In this document: piece after piece, positions 41,314-47,746 of the stretch
Layout of the letters: each line of letters begins with the position of its first letter
How positions within the stretch are numbered: position 1 is the stretch's first letter
NCBI RefSeq assembly: GCF_036181745.1
Contig: NZ_CP108080.1
Span: forward strand, 7,877,501 to 7,941,500
Length of the DNA stretch: 64,000 nucleotides
Direction of reading: 5' to 3'
DNA from: Streptomyces sp. NBC_00259
Lineage (GTDB): Bacteria; Actinomycetota; Actinomycetes; Streptomycetales; Streptomycetaceae
The notes under the pieces: generated by a model
The model's input: only the letters and a program-made list of their open reading frames with translations
What the model was told of the DNA's origin: nothing
Databases searched by the model: none
Position numbers and translations under genes: made by a program

Positions 41314-42216
41314 GACCTGTCGTGCGGGTTGCGAGCGGAGCCACAGCCGGATCGCTGCCACGGTGACTGTGCCGTGGAAGACGTAGGCCCGCTTGTCGAA
41401 CCGCGTGGCCACGGCACGGAAGTTCTTCAGCGCATTGATCGTCCGCTCGGCTTCGTTCCTCCGCTTGTAGATGGTCTTGTCGAAAACGGCAGGCCGTCCG
41501 CCCTCGCTGCCACGACGTTTCCGGTTGGCTCGCTGGTTCTTCGGCTCGGGGATGGTGTGCTTGATCTGGCGCCTGCGCAGGTAACGGCGGTTTCGCCGGG
41601 AGGAGTACGCCTTGTCACCGCCGAGATGCGCCGGCCGGGTGCGAGGGCGGCCTCCGCCAAGCCGGCCGACGCGGACGCGTTCCATAACGGGGATGAGCTG
41701 CGGGGCGTCGCCCCACTGGCCCGGAGTGATCAACAGGGACAGCGGGCGACGGCCGCCTTCACCAGCGAGATGGATCTTGCAGGTCAGTCCGCCCCGGGAG
41801 CGTCCGAGTCCCTCGTCGGGGCGGTGCTGCCGGGGCGTGCGTCCTTTCCCCGGCACCCGCGGGGGTCTTCTTCGCGCTCCGGCAGCGTGCTGGTGGGCCC
41901 GGCAAGTAGTGGAGTCCACGCTCACCATGGACCAGTCGATGCGGCCTTCCGCGTCGGCGTCGGCCAGGACGGACGCGAAGAGCTTGTCCCATGTGCCGTC
42001 CGCCGACCAGCGTCTGTGCCGCTCGTACACGGTCTTCCACTTCCCGAAGCGCACAGGCAGATCCCGCCACGGCACCCCGGTGCGATTCCGGTACAAGATC
42101 CCGTTGATGACCATACGGTGGCCAGCCCAACGGCCGCCGCGCTGCTCGGACTTCGGCAAATGCGGCTTCAGCCGGGCCCACTCCTCGTTCGTGAGATCTC
42201 CCCGCTGCATGAACAC
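41173..42216 (-). CDS. IS5-family DDE transposase
   Basis: The 347-codon frame begins MFMQRGDLTNEEWARLKPHL. It has an N-terminal DUF4096-type domain (GVPWRDLPVRFGKWKTVYER) and a DDE catalytic core: SMVSVDSTTCRAHQ (first Asp), LGGDKAYSSRRNRR (second Asp) and YKRRNEAERTINALKNFR (Glu). The family normally ends near VTVAAIRLWLRS, about base 41335. The remaining 50 or so codons run antisense through the DinB gene and are not transposase sequence, so a normal stop has been lost at the passenger junction. The enzyme may still be active. Confidence 0.88.
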   Translation of the reverse strand: MFMQRGDLTNEEWARLKPHLPKSEQRGGRWAGHRMVINGILYRNRTGVPWRDLPVRFGKWKTVYERHRRWSADGTWDKLFASVLADADAEGRIDWSMVSVDSTTCRAHQHAAGARRRPPRVPGKGRTPRQHRPDEGLGRSRGGLTCKIHLAGEGGRRPLSLLITPGQWGDAPQLIPVMERVRVGRLGGGRPRTRPAHLGGDKAYSSRRNRRYLRRRQIKHTIPEPKNQRANRKRRGSEGGRPAVFDKTIYKRRNEAERTINALKNFRAVATRFDKRAYVFHGTVTVAAIRLWLRSQPARQVLGAGPPVDELTHDIEVAVVAGRLLNEVEDHPPEVDVAAVAGGTLGR

Positions 42217-42246
42217 GCCAACGAACGGATCTCCCGGAAGTCACAT

Positions 42247-42264
42247 GATCCGCCGGACAGGCCC
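42247..42264. repeat. Right terminal inverted repeat of the IS5-family element
   Basis: GATCCGCCGGACAGGCCC, exact complement of 40680-40697, followed by the second copy of the TA target duplication at 42265-42266. Confidence 0.9.
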
Positions 42265-42266
42265 TA

Positions 42267-43290
42267 AGGGGCTTGGGGCCATCCTTGACGCCGCACTGCG
42301 AGCACACCTGAGACGTGGGCTCGAAGCGGCCGATCCGTACGAAGATGCGCCCGTACCGAGCAGCCTTGTACTCCAGCATGTGCACGAACGCGGACCATCC
42401 GGCGTCGTGGACCGACTTGGCCAGGCGCGTGCGGGCGAGTCCCTTCACCGCCAGGTCCTCCACGGCGACCGCTTGGTTCTCGCGGATCAGCTGGGTGGAG
42501 AGCTGGTGGTGGAACTCGCGGCGCGCGTCGGCCACCCGCGCATGCGCGCGGGCGACCTTCAGCCGGGCCTTGTCCCGGTTGCGGGAGCCCTTCACCTTGT
42601 GGGAGAGGGCGCGCTGCGCCTTTTCCAGACGCTTCTCGGCCCGGCGCAGGAAGCGCGGGCTGTCGACCTTCGTGCCGTCGGAGTGGACCGCGAAGTGGCC
42701 GAGGCCCAGGTCGATGCCCAGCTCGGGCGTCGTCTCCGGCATCACCTCGGACGGGCCGGTCTCGACGACGAAGGAGGCGAAGTACCGGCCCGCGCTGTCC
42801 TTGACGACCGTCACCGTGGACGGCGTCGAGGGCAGCGTGCGGGACCACTTCACCTTGAGGTCGCCGATCTTCGGCAGGCGCAGCTTCTGCCCCAAAGTGA
42901 TGGACCAGTGGGCGTTCGCGGTGAACCGGACGGCCTGCCGAGTGTCCTTGCGGGACTTGTACCGGGGTGCCCCCATCCTCGGGCGCTTGCCCTTAAGCCC
43001 GTCGAAGAAGTTCTTGTACGCCGTGTCCAGGTCGCGGAGGGACTGCTGGAGGACGACGGCCGACACCTCGCCGAGCCATGCTCGCTCGGGTGTCTGCTTG
43101 GCCTCGGTGATCAACGTCTTCGACAGGTGTCCGGTCTTCGGGAACGGCATGCTTCACTGCGGGCGGTCTCCCGAGCGCGAAGCGCGTCGTTGTAGACCAC
43201 TCGCGCACACCCGAACGCCCTCGCCAGCGCTGACCGCTGACCGGCACTCGGGTACAGGCGGAAGCTGTACCGAAGCTGCACGCCGATCAT
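42267..43290 (-). pseudogene. tnpB: tnpB 5' fragment (RNA-guided nuclease of the IS200/IS605 element), frameshifted
   Basis: From about 43281-43290 the minus strand encodes the TnpB start (VQLRYSFRLYPSAGQRSALA then FGCARVVYNDALRARETARS). At about 43148 the frame shifts by one base and continues MPFPKTGHLSKTLITEAK. Then follow the RuvC first Asp (ELGIDLGLGHFAV), the Glu (VAVEDLAVKGLARTRLAKS) and the first zinc-ribbon pair CSQCG, where the IS5 element interrupts. So the protein has lost function twice: by frameshift and by insertion. TnpB proteins are guide-RNA-directed nucleases that preserve their transposon. Confidence 0.85.
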
Positions 43291-43355
43291 GATACGCAGT
43301 TGGTCTATGGGTATCGATGAGAACGTTTGCACCGGGTCTTCGCTGTACCTTCCGC

Positions 43356-43723
43356 ATGCACGTCCACTTGGTTTTCGTGACGAAGTACCGGCACTCCGTC
43401 TTCTCCGGACAGCACGTGACGCGGTGCGAGGAGATCATGCGGGCCGTGTGCGAGGACTTCGAGGCCGAGCTGGTGGAGTTCAACGGCGAGGCCAACCACG
43501 TCCACCTGCTCGTGAACTTCCCGCCGAAGGTCGCCGTGTCCAGGCTGGTCAACTCCCTCAAGGGCGTGCCTCGCGCAGACTCCGCCAGGAGTTCCCCGAC
43601 CTCGTCCGCCACTACTGGCGGGCATAGCGCTTGTGGTCCGGCTCATACTTCGCCGGGTCCGTCGGCGGCGCGCCGCTAAGCATCGTGAAGGAGTACATCG
43701 AGCAGCAGAACCAGCCGCTCTGA
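43356..43723 (+). pseudogene. tnpA: tnpA of the IS200/IS605 element (Y1 HUH transposase), broken
   Basis: ATG 43356 opens MHVHLVFVTKYRHSVFSG, the standard start of IS200-type TnpA. The HUH motif NHVHLLVNFPPK is intact. After LVNSLKGV the frame shifts near 43565 and the true sequence continues RRLRQEFPDLVRHYWRA. An in-frame TAG (43625-43627) then replaces the codon expected between YWRA and RLWSGSYFAG. The end, including the catalytic-Tyr helix EYIEQQNQPL, reaches a TGA near 43723. One frameshift and one nonsense codon make it a pseudogene. Confidence 0.82.
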
Positions 43724-43794
43724 CCGGGGCTCAGGGCAACAGCGCGGATCCGTACAGGCAGCTGAGGTCAGAGCGGGCCAAAGATTCGCTTCAC

Positions 43795-43814
43795 CACCGG
43801 GCTGAAGCCCGGTG
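43795..43814. repeat. Subterminal hairpin at the tnpA-side end of the IS200/IS605 element
   Basis: CACCGGGC-TGAA-GCCCGGTG is a perfect 8-bp stem with a TGAA loop, 17 bases inside the deduced element end at 43831. It mirrors the hairpin at the opposite end. Confidence 0.7.
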
Positions 43815-43831
43815 CACCGCGAACAGACCCA

Positions 43832-44452
43832 GTAGCGGGTCGCGAAGAAGCGGCGGGGCCGCAGGGCTTCGAGGACACCGGCCCGGGTGTTCTCGGTGAC
43901 CCACAGCCCGGCCCGGTCCACCCCTTCCGGGTGGCCCCACTCCGTGCCGTGGTGGTCGCTCACACCGGTGATGCCGGTCCGCCGGCCGGCGTTGAGGCAG
44001 GCGTTGAGGGGGGACGACCGCCGGTCCGCCCAGCCGTCGAACAGATAGTCGTCACCGCGGTTGAACATCTCGACGCTGACCATCTTCTCGCGTGCCGCGA
44101 GGACGTGCGCGAAGTTGTCGAAGCGCCCCGCCTCGCGGCACGGGTGGTTGAAGCCGGCGACGCCGTTGCGGCTGCCGAGTCACGAGTACAGCGAGCCCAA
44201 TCGATCCGGGTGGGACCGCTCGACCGCGTATCGCGGTGTACGCGCCGGGGTCGTCCGCCGCGTCCGCGAGCTGGCGGGTGCGGTCCCATTCGCTCTGGGT
44301 CAGCCCGTTGATCGCGAAGAGGGTGGTGTGGTCGGTGAGCGCCGCCACGTCGAGTCCGGCTTCGCGCATGGAGGCGAACGCCAGCGCGGGATCGCCGTCG
44401 CAGTCCGGCATCAGCGTGTGGTTGTGCAGATCGGCATGGACCAGTTGGGTAC
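43832..44452 (-). pseudogene. 5' fragment of the PHP-domain metallohydrolase gene (CehA/McbA-like)
   Basis: On the minus strand LVHADLHNHTLMPDCDGDPA is the first PHP metal motif (HADLHNHT). MREAGLDVAALTDHTTLF (second motif) and MVSVEMFNRGDDYLFDGWAD, TGVSDHHGTEWGHP and VLEALRPRRFFATRY follow, up to the IS insertion. Damage is heavy. A 2-base loss near 44225 shifts the frame after YTAIRG. A TGA stands where the family has Trp (SLYS-stop), and roughly 20 residues appear deleted. The start of the gene, upstream of LVHADLHNHT, is replaced by unrelated DNA at about 44453. Confidence 0.75.
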
Positions 44453-44455
44453 CCG

Positions 44456-44590
44456 GGCTCCTCCGGTCTCGTCCTGCTCCCGTATCTGGAGGGCGAGCGC
44501 ACCCCGCAGCTGCCGCACACCGCCGGCACCCTGACCGGGCTGCGGCGCGAGTCGATGAAGCCGAGCATGTGGAGCGGGCGGCGACGGCCG
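44456..44590 (+). pseudogene. Fragment of a xylulokinase-type FGGY kinase gene
   Basis: The plus strand encodes GSSGLVLLPYLEGERTPQLP and then HTAGTLTGLRRESMKP, followed after a one-base frameshift at about 44562 by EHVERAAT. This is a well-known stretch of the C-terminal FGGY domain of xylulokinases (LLPYLEGERTP..GTLHGL..E-H-x-x-RA). Nothing before or after it fits the gene, so only about 45 codons survive. It directly abuts the PHP gene remnant at about 44453, marking an old rearrangement joint. Confidence 0.65.
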
Positions 44591-44692
44591 CCGACGTGCC
44601 CTCGCCCGAGGCCCCGGTCGTCCGGGCGGGGTCGCCGCGGGCGGGCGCCGGCCGGGCCCCGCGGGCTCCGGCCGGCGCGCACCTGGAGGTGC

Positions 44693-44911
44693 TCAGTCGT
44701 CGTCCGCCGTCGCCGACTCGGCTTCGGCGGCGGCCGATTCCGCGGCGTCCACGAGCTTCTGCATCTCGCCGATCTCCGACGGGCCGGTGGTCACCGGCGC
44801 CTCGGCCGCGCCGCCGTCCGTTCCGTCGCCGCCCGGACCGCAGCCCGTCAGGCCCGCGAAGCAGACGGCGGCAACGGCGATGCCGACGGCGGTGCGGCGG
44901 GCGGCCGTCAC
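44693..44911 (-). CDS. Small lipoprotein
   Basis: The 72-residue product starts with Val/Met-TAARRTAVGIAVAAVCFAG and the lipobox LTGC (predicted acylated Cys near residue 24). An acidic, Ala/Glu-rich helix of about 25 residues (GEMQKLVDAAESAAAEAESA) follows. GTG 44911 overlaps the preceding gene's TGA as GTGA, so it is translationally coupled to the secreted helical protein. Both lie downstream of a two-component system on the same strand and may be its output or sensing partners. Function unknown. Confidence 0.72.
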   Translation of the reverse strand: MTAARRTAVGIAVAAVCFAGLTGCGPGGDGTDGGAAEAPVTTGPSEIGEMQKLVDAAESAAAEAESATADDD

Positions 44912-45306
44912 TTCCCGGCCCCGTCCTTGTTCGCCTTGCACCAGGCCTTCACCGGGGCCAGGTCCTTCTGGCGCTTCTCCAGCGTCGGAACGAGCGAACG
45001 CCGGAAGGTGAGCTTGTCGTTGAGGTAGGTCTCTATCTCGCTGTGACCGGCCTTCCGGGCGTTCTGGACGCGCTTCTCCAGCCGGCTGATGGAGCCGCGC
45101 TGCGCCGCGTCGCCCTGGAGGCGGTCCAGGGCACGCTCCAGCCGCTTCTCGATCTTCGGCACCCGCTTGCACAGGGCCTTCGCGCCGTCACCCGTCGGCG
45201 TGCTGCCCGGCGACGGTGTCCCGCTGTCGGCCGAGGCCGCTCCCACCGTGGCGAGCAGCGTCGCGACAGTGGTGAGAGCCAGGGCAGTGGTCGTGGCGGT
45301 CCTCAT
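44908..45306 (-). CDS. Secreted helical protein of unknown function
   Basis: The 132-residue protein has a signal peptide (residues 1-26, ending AASA). Its body is predicted to be almost wholly helical and highly charged, with heptad-like patterns (KIEKRLERALDRLQGDA, ISRLEKRVQNARKAGHSEIE). Two cysteines (LCKRV and AWCKAN) could form one disulfide joining the ends of a helical hairpin. It lies 57 bases from the histidine kinase gene and overlaps the next lipoprotein start. Streptomycete homologues next to OmpR-type two-component systems are familiar to me, but their role is unknown. Confidence 0.78.
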   Translation of the reverse strand: MRTATTTALALTTVATLLATVGAASADSGTPSPGSTPTGDGAKALCKRVPKIEKRLERALDRLQGDAAQRGSISRLEKRVQNARKAGHSEIETYLNDKLTFRRSLVPTLEKRQKDLAPVKAWCKANKDGAGK

Positions 45307-45363
45307 GTCGGTGTACCTCCTGGAGCACCGCGCGGGGCCGTGCGCCCGCGCCTGGCCCGGACG

Positions 45364-46851
45364 TTAGGCACCGTCCTTGTGGAAACCTTGTGGGCGCCGG
45401 GCCGTTCCGATCAGCCAGTCACGCTGGGCCGGGAGCGCGGGCACGGTCTCCCCCCGCACCGGGAGGCGGACCTCGAGCCGGGTGCCGCCGCCCGACGGCC
45501 CGTCCTGGACCCGCACCCGCCCCCGGTGCAGGGCCGCCTGCTGTGCGACGAGGGTCAGGCCGAGCCCCGAGCCGGGGCTGTCCGGTCCGCGCCGGAAGCG
45601 ATCGAACACCGCCTCGCGCCGCGACGGCGGCACGCCGGGCCCCTGGTCGTCCACCGTCAGCACCGCGACCGGCTCCGCGCCGGTGCCGCCCGTGCGCAGA
45701 CCCACCTCGATACGGGCCACGCCGTCACCGCTGCGCCCGTGGACCAGGGCGTTGGCGAGGAGGTTGTCGACGATCGTGCGCAGCCCGGGCTCCCATCCGT
45801 ACACGCCGGTGCGCGGCAGCACCGGTACACGGATCTCCGCCGAGGGGTGCCTGCGCCGGGCATCGGCGACCGAGGCGTCGATCACGTCCGCGAGGTCCAC
45901 GGGGCCGAAGGCGTCGGCCTCCACCAGGTCGCCGCGGCCGAGTTCCCGCAGCATCACCAGCAGCCCCAGCATCCGTGAGTGCTCGGTGTGCAGATCGCCG
46001 AGCACCTCCGTCCGCTCGGCCGGGCCGAGCCCCGGATGCTCGGTGAGGACGTCCAGGTTCGTCTGCATGCTCATCAGCGGCGTGCGCAGTTCATGGGCGG
46101 CGGCGGCCGCGAAGGACCGCGCGGTGTCCAGAGCTCCGGCGGTCCTGGCGGCCTGTTCGTCGTAGCGCGCGAGCACGGTGTGCAGGGTCCGGGCGAGGTC
46201 GTCGACCTCGGTGACGCCGGTCGGGGTGTGCTCCAGCCGGGCCGCGTCGGCCCTCGGGTCCAGCCCGCTGGTGCGCCGCTGCAGGCGCCGCAGCGGGCGC
46301 GCGGCCCGGGAGGCGACCGCCAGGCCCAGCAGACCTGCCACCGGAGCGGCCAGGAGGGCCACGGTCACCACACGTCTGCGGACGAGCACCAGTTGGCCCC
46401 GGCTCGCCGTGTCGGGCGAGAAGAGCCACAGCGTGCCGTCGACACCGGCTCGCGCACCCCGTACGCGTACCGACAGCACGCGCCAGCTGTCGCCCCCGCC
46501 CTCGACGGTCACCGGCCGTGGCGCGCTGCGGGGGAGCGCGACGGCCGCGCCTGGCTGAGGACCGCCCGAGACGGTTCCCCCGGGTCCGGCCAGCCGGATG
46601 CCGACATCCAGCGCCGAGGCGTACAACTGCCGCTCACGCGCCTGCTCCACGGCGGCCGGCCGGTCGGCCGCCGTGACCCGCAGCAGCCGGCGGGCATCTC
46701 CCGTGACCTGTGCCGCCCGCTCCCGCAGATGGGCGTCCTGTTGCGCGTGCAGATCACGCGCGACCAGGTGGAGCAGCAGCCAGCCGGCCGCCAGGACCAG
46801 CACCGGCACCGTGATGCCGACGGCGAGTGCGATACGGGTGGAGAGTTTCAT
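45364..46851 (-). CDS. Membrane sensor histidine kinase
   Basis: The 495-residue kinase has two membrane helices (residues about 8-27 and about 165-185) around an extracytoplasmic sensor domain. A HAMP domain (SRAARPLRRLQRRTSGLDP), a HisKA dimerisation helix with the phosphoacceptor His (AAAAHELRTPLMSMQTNLD), and an HATPase_c domain follow. The last shows N-box TIVDNLLANALVHG, G1 VDDQGPGVP and G2 GSGLGLTLV. ATG 46851 overlaps the response regulator stop by four bases, so the pair is co-translated. The signal is unknown; the secreted helical protein and lipoprotein downstream are candidate accessory factors. Confidence 0.95.
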   Translation of the reverse strand: MKLSTRIALAVGITVPVLVLAAGWLLLHLVARDLHAQQDAHLRERAAQVTGDARRLLRVTAADRPAAVEQARERQLYASALDVGIRLAGPGGTVSGGPQPGAAVALPRSAPRPVTVEGGGDSWRVLSVRVRGARAGVDGTLWLFSPDTASRGQLVLVRRRVVTVALLAAPVAGLLGLAVASRAARPLRRLQRRTSGLDPRADAARLEHTPTGVTEVDDLARTLHTVLARYDEQAARTAGALDTARSFAAAAAHELRTPLMSMQTNLDVLTEHPGLGPAERTEVLGDLHTEHSRMLGLLVMLRELGRGDLVEADAFGPVDLADVIDASVADARRRHPSAEIRVPVLPRTGVYGWEPGLRTIVDNLLANALVHGRSGDGVARIEVGLRTGGTGAEPVAVLTVDDQGPGVPPSRREAVFDRFRRGPDSPGSGLGLTLVAQQAALHRGRVRVQDGPSGGGTRLEVRLPVRGETVPALPAQRDWLIGTARRPQGFHKDGA

Positions 46852-47558
46852 CCGCTCTGCCCCCAGTCTTCCCAGCGCAGGACGAAGCCGACTCCCCGCA
46901 CCGTGTGGACGCACCGGGCGCGGCCGCCGTTCTCCAGCTTGCGCCGCAGATAGCTGACGAAGGTGTCGACGGCGTCCGTGCGCACCTCGAAGTCGTACCC
47001 CCAGACCCGGTCGAGCAGTTGGTCCCTCGTGAGCACGATCCCCGTGTTGCGGGCGAGGACCTCCAGGAGCTCGAACTCCCGCCGGGTCAGCGACAGCGGC
47101 TCGCCTGAGATCCGCGCCTCGCGGGCCGCCGGATCCAGCACCAGCGGGCCGGTACGCACGACGTCCGTCTCCCTGGGCGGTCGCCTGCGCAGCAGCGCGT
47201 CCAGGCGCAGCACCAGCTCCTGCAAGGCGAACGGCTTGACCAGGTAGTCGTCCCCGCCCGCCTGCAGGCCGGCTATCCGGTCGGCCGTCTCGTCGAGCGC
47301 GGAGAGCATCAGTACGGGCACGTCGTCGCCGTCCTCGCGCAGGGTCCGGCACACCTCGATGCCGTCGATGTCCGGCATCGAGATGTCCAGCACGACGACA
47401 TCGGCAGGCTGCTCCCGTACCCGGTCCAGGGCGGGCCGCCCTCCGTCGGCCAGGGACACGGAGAAGCCCGCCAGCCGCAGCCCCCGTTCCAGCGCCCGCC
47501 GGATCGCCGGATCGTCGTCCACGACCAGCACCCTGCCCTTGCCGGCTCCCGCGTCCAT
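46848..47558 (-). CDS. OmpR-family response regulator
   Basis: The 236-residue regulator has a receiver domain (VLVVDDDPAIRRALERGL, phosphoacceptor Asp in VVVLDISMPDIDG, Lys in DDYLVKPFAL). A winged-helix OmpR output domain follows, with LTRREFELLEVLARNTGIV, GYDFEVRTDAVDTFVSYLRR and VRGVGFVLRW. It is partnered with the kinase encoded immediately downstream. ATG 47558 begins with MDAGAGKGRVLVVDDD. The 188-base upstream gap is shared with the divergent PL8 lyase gene and contains a palindrome. Confidence 0.95.
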   Translation of the reverse strand: MDAGAGKGRVLVVDDDPAIRRALERGLRLAGFSVSLADGGRPALDRVREQPADVVVLDISMPDIDGIEVCRTLREDGDDVPVLMLSALDETADRIAGLQAGGDDYLVKPFALQELVLRLDALLRRRPPRETDVVRTGPLVLDPAAREARISGEPLSLTRREFELLEVLARNTGIVLTRDQLLDRVWGYDFEVRTDAVDTFVSYLRRKLENGGRARCVHTVRGVGFVLRWEDWGQSG

Positions 47559-47631
47559 CCGCCCGCTCCCGTCCTCGGTTCCAGCCGCCCGAGTGTAGGC
47601 AGGCCGTGGAAGAGCGCCGCCCCAGCCTGGA

Positions 47632-47645
47632 TGATCGAACGATCA
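47632..47645. promoter_or_regulatory. Candidate operator between the response regulator and lyase genes
   Basis: TGATCGAACGATCA has perfect 6-bp arms around AA, within an unusually AT-rich patch (about 47630-47690) in the divergent intergenic region. A further TTGAGCGATTGAGTGATT follows about 25 bases later and may hold repeated half-sites. DeoR- or LacI-type sugar regulators use sites of this kind, but the binding protein is not identified. Confidence 0.5.
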
Positions 47646-47746
47646 GTTTGGTTTTCTTTCTTGAGCGATTGAGTGATTGCGTGCTAGAAACCGCTTGCTC
47701 CTTCTGGTGACCCGCTGTCCTCCGCCTCCTCCTCCCCGGAGCTCCC

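Larger units (their letters stand above)
40680..42264. mobile_element. IS5-family element with an extra DinB-family passenger gene
   Basis: The 1585-bp element has perfect 18-bp terminal inverted repeats (GGGCCTGTCCGGCGGATC at 40680-40697 and its complement at 42247-42264), flanked by TA on both sides (40678-40679 and 42265-42266). Removing it with one TA restores the tnpB reading frame exactly, which proves the whole segment went in as one unit. It holds a transposase on the minus strand and a DinB-family gene on the plus strand. Typical IS5-group elements are about 0.9 kb with only the transposase. A weaker copy of the inverted repeat (AGACCTGTC-type, 12 of 18 matches) sits right after the transposase at 41314. 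Confidence 0.85.
40450..43831. mobile_element. IS200/IS605-family element (decayed tnpA and tnpB), interrupted by an IS5-family element
   Basis: The element lies between the two halves of the PHP gene. Its right end starts TTGACATCCTC followed by a hairpin with a TGAA loop, the common end of IS605-type elements in actinobacteria. Its other end has an 8-bp hairpin, also with a TGAA loop. tnpA (plus) and tnpB (minus) are divergent inside. Without the nested 1585-bp IS and its TA duplication the element would be 1795 bp, normal for the family. No target duplication is expected or seen; the base context left of the insertion on the tnpB strand is GCTAC. Both genes are broken, so it is immobile unless helped in trans. 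Confidence 0.8.

Noticed and set aside
44236-45978. A 580-codon plus-strand frame across the xylulokinase remnant and the kinase gene.
   Set aside because: Most of it is antisense to the histidine kinase and secreted-protein genes; only the short kinase-like peptide region is real homology.
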